Position numbers and translations under genes: made by a program. The notes below the pieces were generated by a model. The model was given only the letters and a program-made list of their open reading frames with translations. It did not search any database and was not told where the DNA came from. Shown in pieces: positions 5,103-6,825 of a stretch of 6,825 nucleotides of DNA (positions are counted from its first letter, which is position 1; every line of letters begins with the position of its first letter). The stretch is from Rhodothermia bacterium (GTDB taxonomy: Bacteria > Bacteroidota > Rhodothermia > Rhodothermales > JABDKH01), in contig JAHHLP010000256.1 of the NCBI GenBank assembly GCA_018679295.1, positions 1-6,825 of the forward strand, in the 5' to 3' direction.

Positions 5103-6782
5103 ATGTTCTTGAAAAGCGCATTCCGACGAGGTGTTCTGCGGGCGGCTGTTACTGCTGCCACGTTGGCCGCAGGGGCAGGCGGCGTGCAGAGCAAAGCGCA
5201 GGTAGCCCTTGTCAACGATAACACTGCTTTCCTGGCAGGAGTCGAGGCCAATCTCTTCTTCGAAATTGATGGCACCTCCCTGATCAGCGGCGCGACGCTA
5301 GAGCTCCCATCCGGTTGGACACTGGAACGCCTTGCTCTTGTACATCGGGGCCGGCAGCTCGGGGCGTCGTGGACGTCTGAGGTCCCGGGTGTTTACCGAT
5401 TGAGTCTGGAGGAATTGGGCCCGGATCATAACAAACTGGTGATCGGTGTCCGCGCGCCGCGGCAGGAATCCGTGGGAACGGCGCAGCTTGACCCCGTTAT
5501 GGCATCAGAAGAGCGCCCGACCCGGGGCGCGGCAACGCCACTTTCCTTCGAGCTTTCGGGAGAGTCGCGCATTGTTAATGAGGACAATCTGGCCGCGCGT
5601 TTCGATGCCACCCGACTGCTGGAAGTGGACGCTGAGGCACTGCCGCTCTATGATGGCGATGGCTCCTTTACTCTCGAGTTCTGGATCAAGACGACGAGCC
5701 TTGACCAAGTCGTGATGTCGGGTTGGGACGGGAAAGAGTCGACATCATACCCGGCGGAGGTTGTGCTTGGATCCGACGGCCGTTTGTTCTTCTTTCGCGG
5801 AAGTCCTGGCCGCCACGTCGCAATGTCGAGTAAGGTGCCTGTTGCCGATGGTTCATGGCACCACGTGGCCGTGTCCCATGACGAGGTACGGGGGTGGTCA
5901 AGATTGCTGATAGACGCGGTGCCGACGGACTCGCTGTTTGGATTTGCGGGCGAGGTCACAGCGTTACGCGCACGATTCTGCGTAGGTGGCAGGTGCGCAT
6001 CGACTGATGGGGGGGAATCGGGTCGGAGATTCGTCGGGATGCTCGATGATGTGCGCGTGTGGCCGACCTCGCGAACCGAACGTCAGATTGCCTTGACCAT
6101 GGTAGATCGGGTACCTGCGGTCCCCGGCATGCTGTCCCTGGTTTTCGAGGAGACACCGGCATCCGGAGCCGTAGTCGGGGGGGATGGTGTCAGCCGACAG
6201 GCATCTGACTTTCTATTCCACGACCCCGTTGAGGATGTCTCAGCCGCCGACGCTGGCGATGCGATTGAAATCCGTTGGCGCTCGCGTGGTCGCAATACCG
6301 CGTACTTTGCCGTAGAGCGGTCGGACGACGGGTCAGGCTTCGTGGAAGTCGCGCGATTTCAGCCTGATGGAGACGGGAGCAGCGAGTTCATGTATCTCGA
6401 TGAAGACGTCGGAGACGACGTGATCTTCTACCGGGTGAGGCAGGTACTCGTCAACGGTGGCAAACGTTTTTCGGCTACCGTCAAGATGGGGCTCGGTGGA
6501 GCCGAACTACCAGACGCCGCAGCGGGCGTGATACTGGGGAATTTCCCGAATCCCTTCAGCACTGCGACAACCATTAGCTTCGAGGTCGCAGCAGCACAGC
6601 GTGTTAACGTATCCGTTTGGGATTTGTCGGGACACCAGGTTGCCACGGTGCTGGACGCCTCCATCGCCGCAGGGAAGCATGAGGTCACCTTCGTCCCCGA
6701 CGAACTCCCGAGCGGCACCTACTTCGCCCGCCTCCAGACCGATGCGACGGTGAGCACGCGCAAGATCATTCTGGCAAAGTAG
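5103..6782 (+). CDS. Secreted LamG-like (concanavalin-fold) protein with FnIII-like segment and C-terminal Por/T9SS-type sorting domain
   Basis: A 559-residue exported protein. The signal peptide spans 1-32 (basic RR at 8-9, Ala-rich core, probable cleavage after SKA). An unassigned beta-rich N-terminal domain covers about 33-150. Residues about 163-335 form a LamG-like jellyroll: FTLEFWIKT, then DGSWHHVAVSHD, and GMLDDVRVW near 312-320, all typical of Laminin_G_3 domains that bind carbohydrates or proteins. Residues about 377-463 resemble a fibronectin-III module (IEIRW, FAVERSDDG, FYRVRQV). The C-terminal about 85 residues are a sorting domain: GNFPNPFSTATTISFEV, a VWDLSGHQV strand, LPSGTYFARL and a final RKIILAK. 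Such domains direct Bacteroidota cargo through the type IX system to the surface or medium. No catalytic domain is visible, so an adhesive or binding role is inferred. The only two cysteines are C293 and C298, inside the LamG domain. The reading frame also allows TTG at 5100, directly before the ATG. No Shine-Dalgarno sequence is seen. Confidence 0.85.
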   Translation: MFLKSAFRRGVLRAAVTAATLAAGAGGVQSKAQVALVNDNTAFLAGVEANLFFEIDGTSLISGATLELPSGWTLERLALVHRGRQLGASWTSEVPGVYRLSLEELGPDHNKLVIGVRAPRQESVGTAQLDPVMASEERPTRGAATPLSFELSGESRIVNEDNLAARFDATRLLEVDAEALPLYDGDGSFTLEFWIKTTSLDQVVMSGWDGKESTSYPAEVVLGSDGRLFFFRGSPGRHVAMSSKVPVADGSWHHVAVSHDEVRGWSRLLIDAVPTDSLFGFAGEVTALRARFCVGGRCASTDGGESGRRFVGMLDDVRVWPTSRTERQIALTMVDRVPAVPGMLSLVFEETPASGAVVGGDGVSRQASDFLFHDPVEDVSAADAGDAIEIRWRSRGRNTAYFAVERSDDGSGFVEVARFQPDGDGSSEFMYLDEDVGDDVIFYRVRQVLVNGGKRFSATVKMGLGGAELPDAAAGVILGNFPNPFSTATTISFEVAAAQRVNVSVWDLSGHQVATVLDASIAAGKHEVTFVPDELPSGTYFARLQTDATVSTRKIILAK

Positions 6783-6825
6783 GCCGGCGCCGAAAGCATC
6801 CCGGACTCCCGTTGCAGGCGTGCAC
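6783..6825. other. Downstream end of window
   Basis: The last 43 bases after the TAG hold no recognisable gene. There is no stem followed by a T-run, so the terminator of the LamG-like gene is not visible in the window. Confidence 0.5.

Noticed and set aside
6783..6825. Possible terminator after the LamG-like gene
   Set aside because: GC-rich palindromic bits are present (GGCGCC, TGCA pair) but there is no stem of useful length and no T-run before the window ends.

Overview
The window looks like a piece of a GC-rich (about 57% by eye) Gram-negative chromosome, most likely from a Bacteroidota relative of the Rhodothermales/Balneolales type. This is inferred from three things: a secreted protein ending in a Por/type IX-like sorting domain (PNPF motif, conserved C-terminal lysine), a large TonB-receptor-like outer-membrane barrel, and the general lack of Shine-Dalgarno sequences. 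No mobile element, CRISPR array, rRNA or tRNA is visible.

The left two thirds (1 to 4776) is one tightly packed minus-strand operon, read right to left: 6-phosphofructokinase (pfkA), a P-loop deoxynucleoside kinase, a 678-residue outer-membrane beta-barrel protein, a possible 17-codon micro-ORF, and an EcsC-family protein that runs off the left edge. The junctions touch or overlap: TGATG between pfkA and the kinase, 4 nt between the kinase and the barrel gene, then TAATG and ATGA on the two sides of the micro-ORF. This suggests one transcript with translational coupling.

A divergent intergenic region (4777 to 5102) separates the operon from a plus-strand gene (5103 to 6782). That gene encodes a secreted LamG-like/concanavalin-fold protein with a fibronectin-III-like segment and a C-terminal sorting domain. 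A plausible promoter and a small hairpin lie upstream of it. Two G7 tracts in its coding region are possible slippage sites.

Functionally the window combines central metabolism (glycolytic phosphorylation, nucleoside salvage) with envelope functions (barrel, EcsC, secreted lectin-like protein). No clear new defence or mobile system is seen. The points most worth a second look are the coupled micro-ORF, the Gly/Lys donor-site signature of the phosphofructokinase, the plug-like barrel without a visible TonB box, and the G-tracts and lone cysteine pair in the secreted protein.
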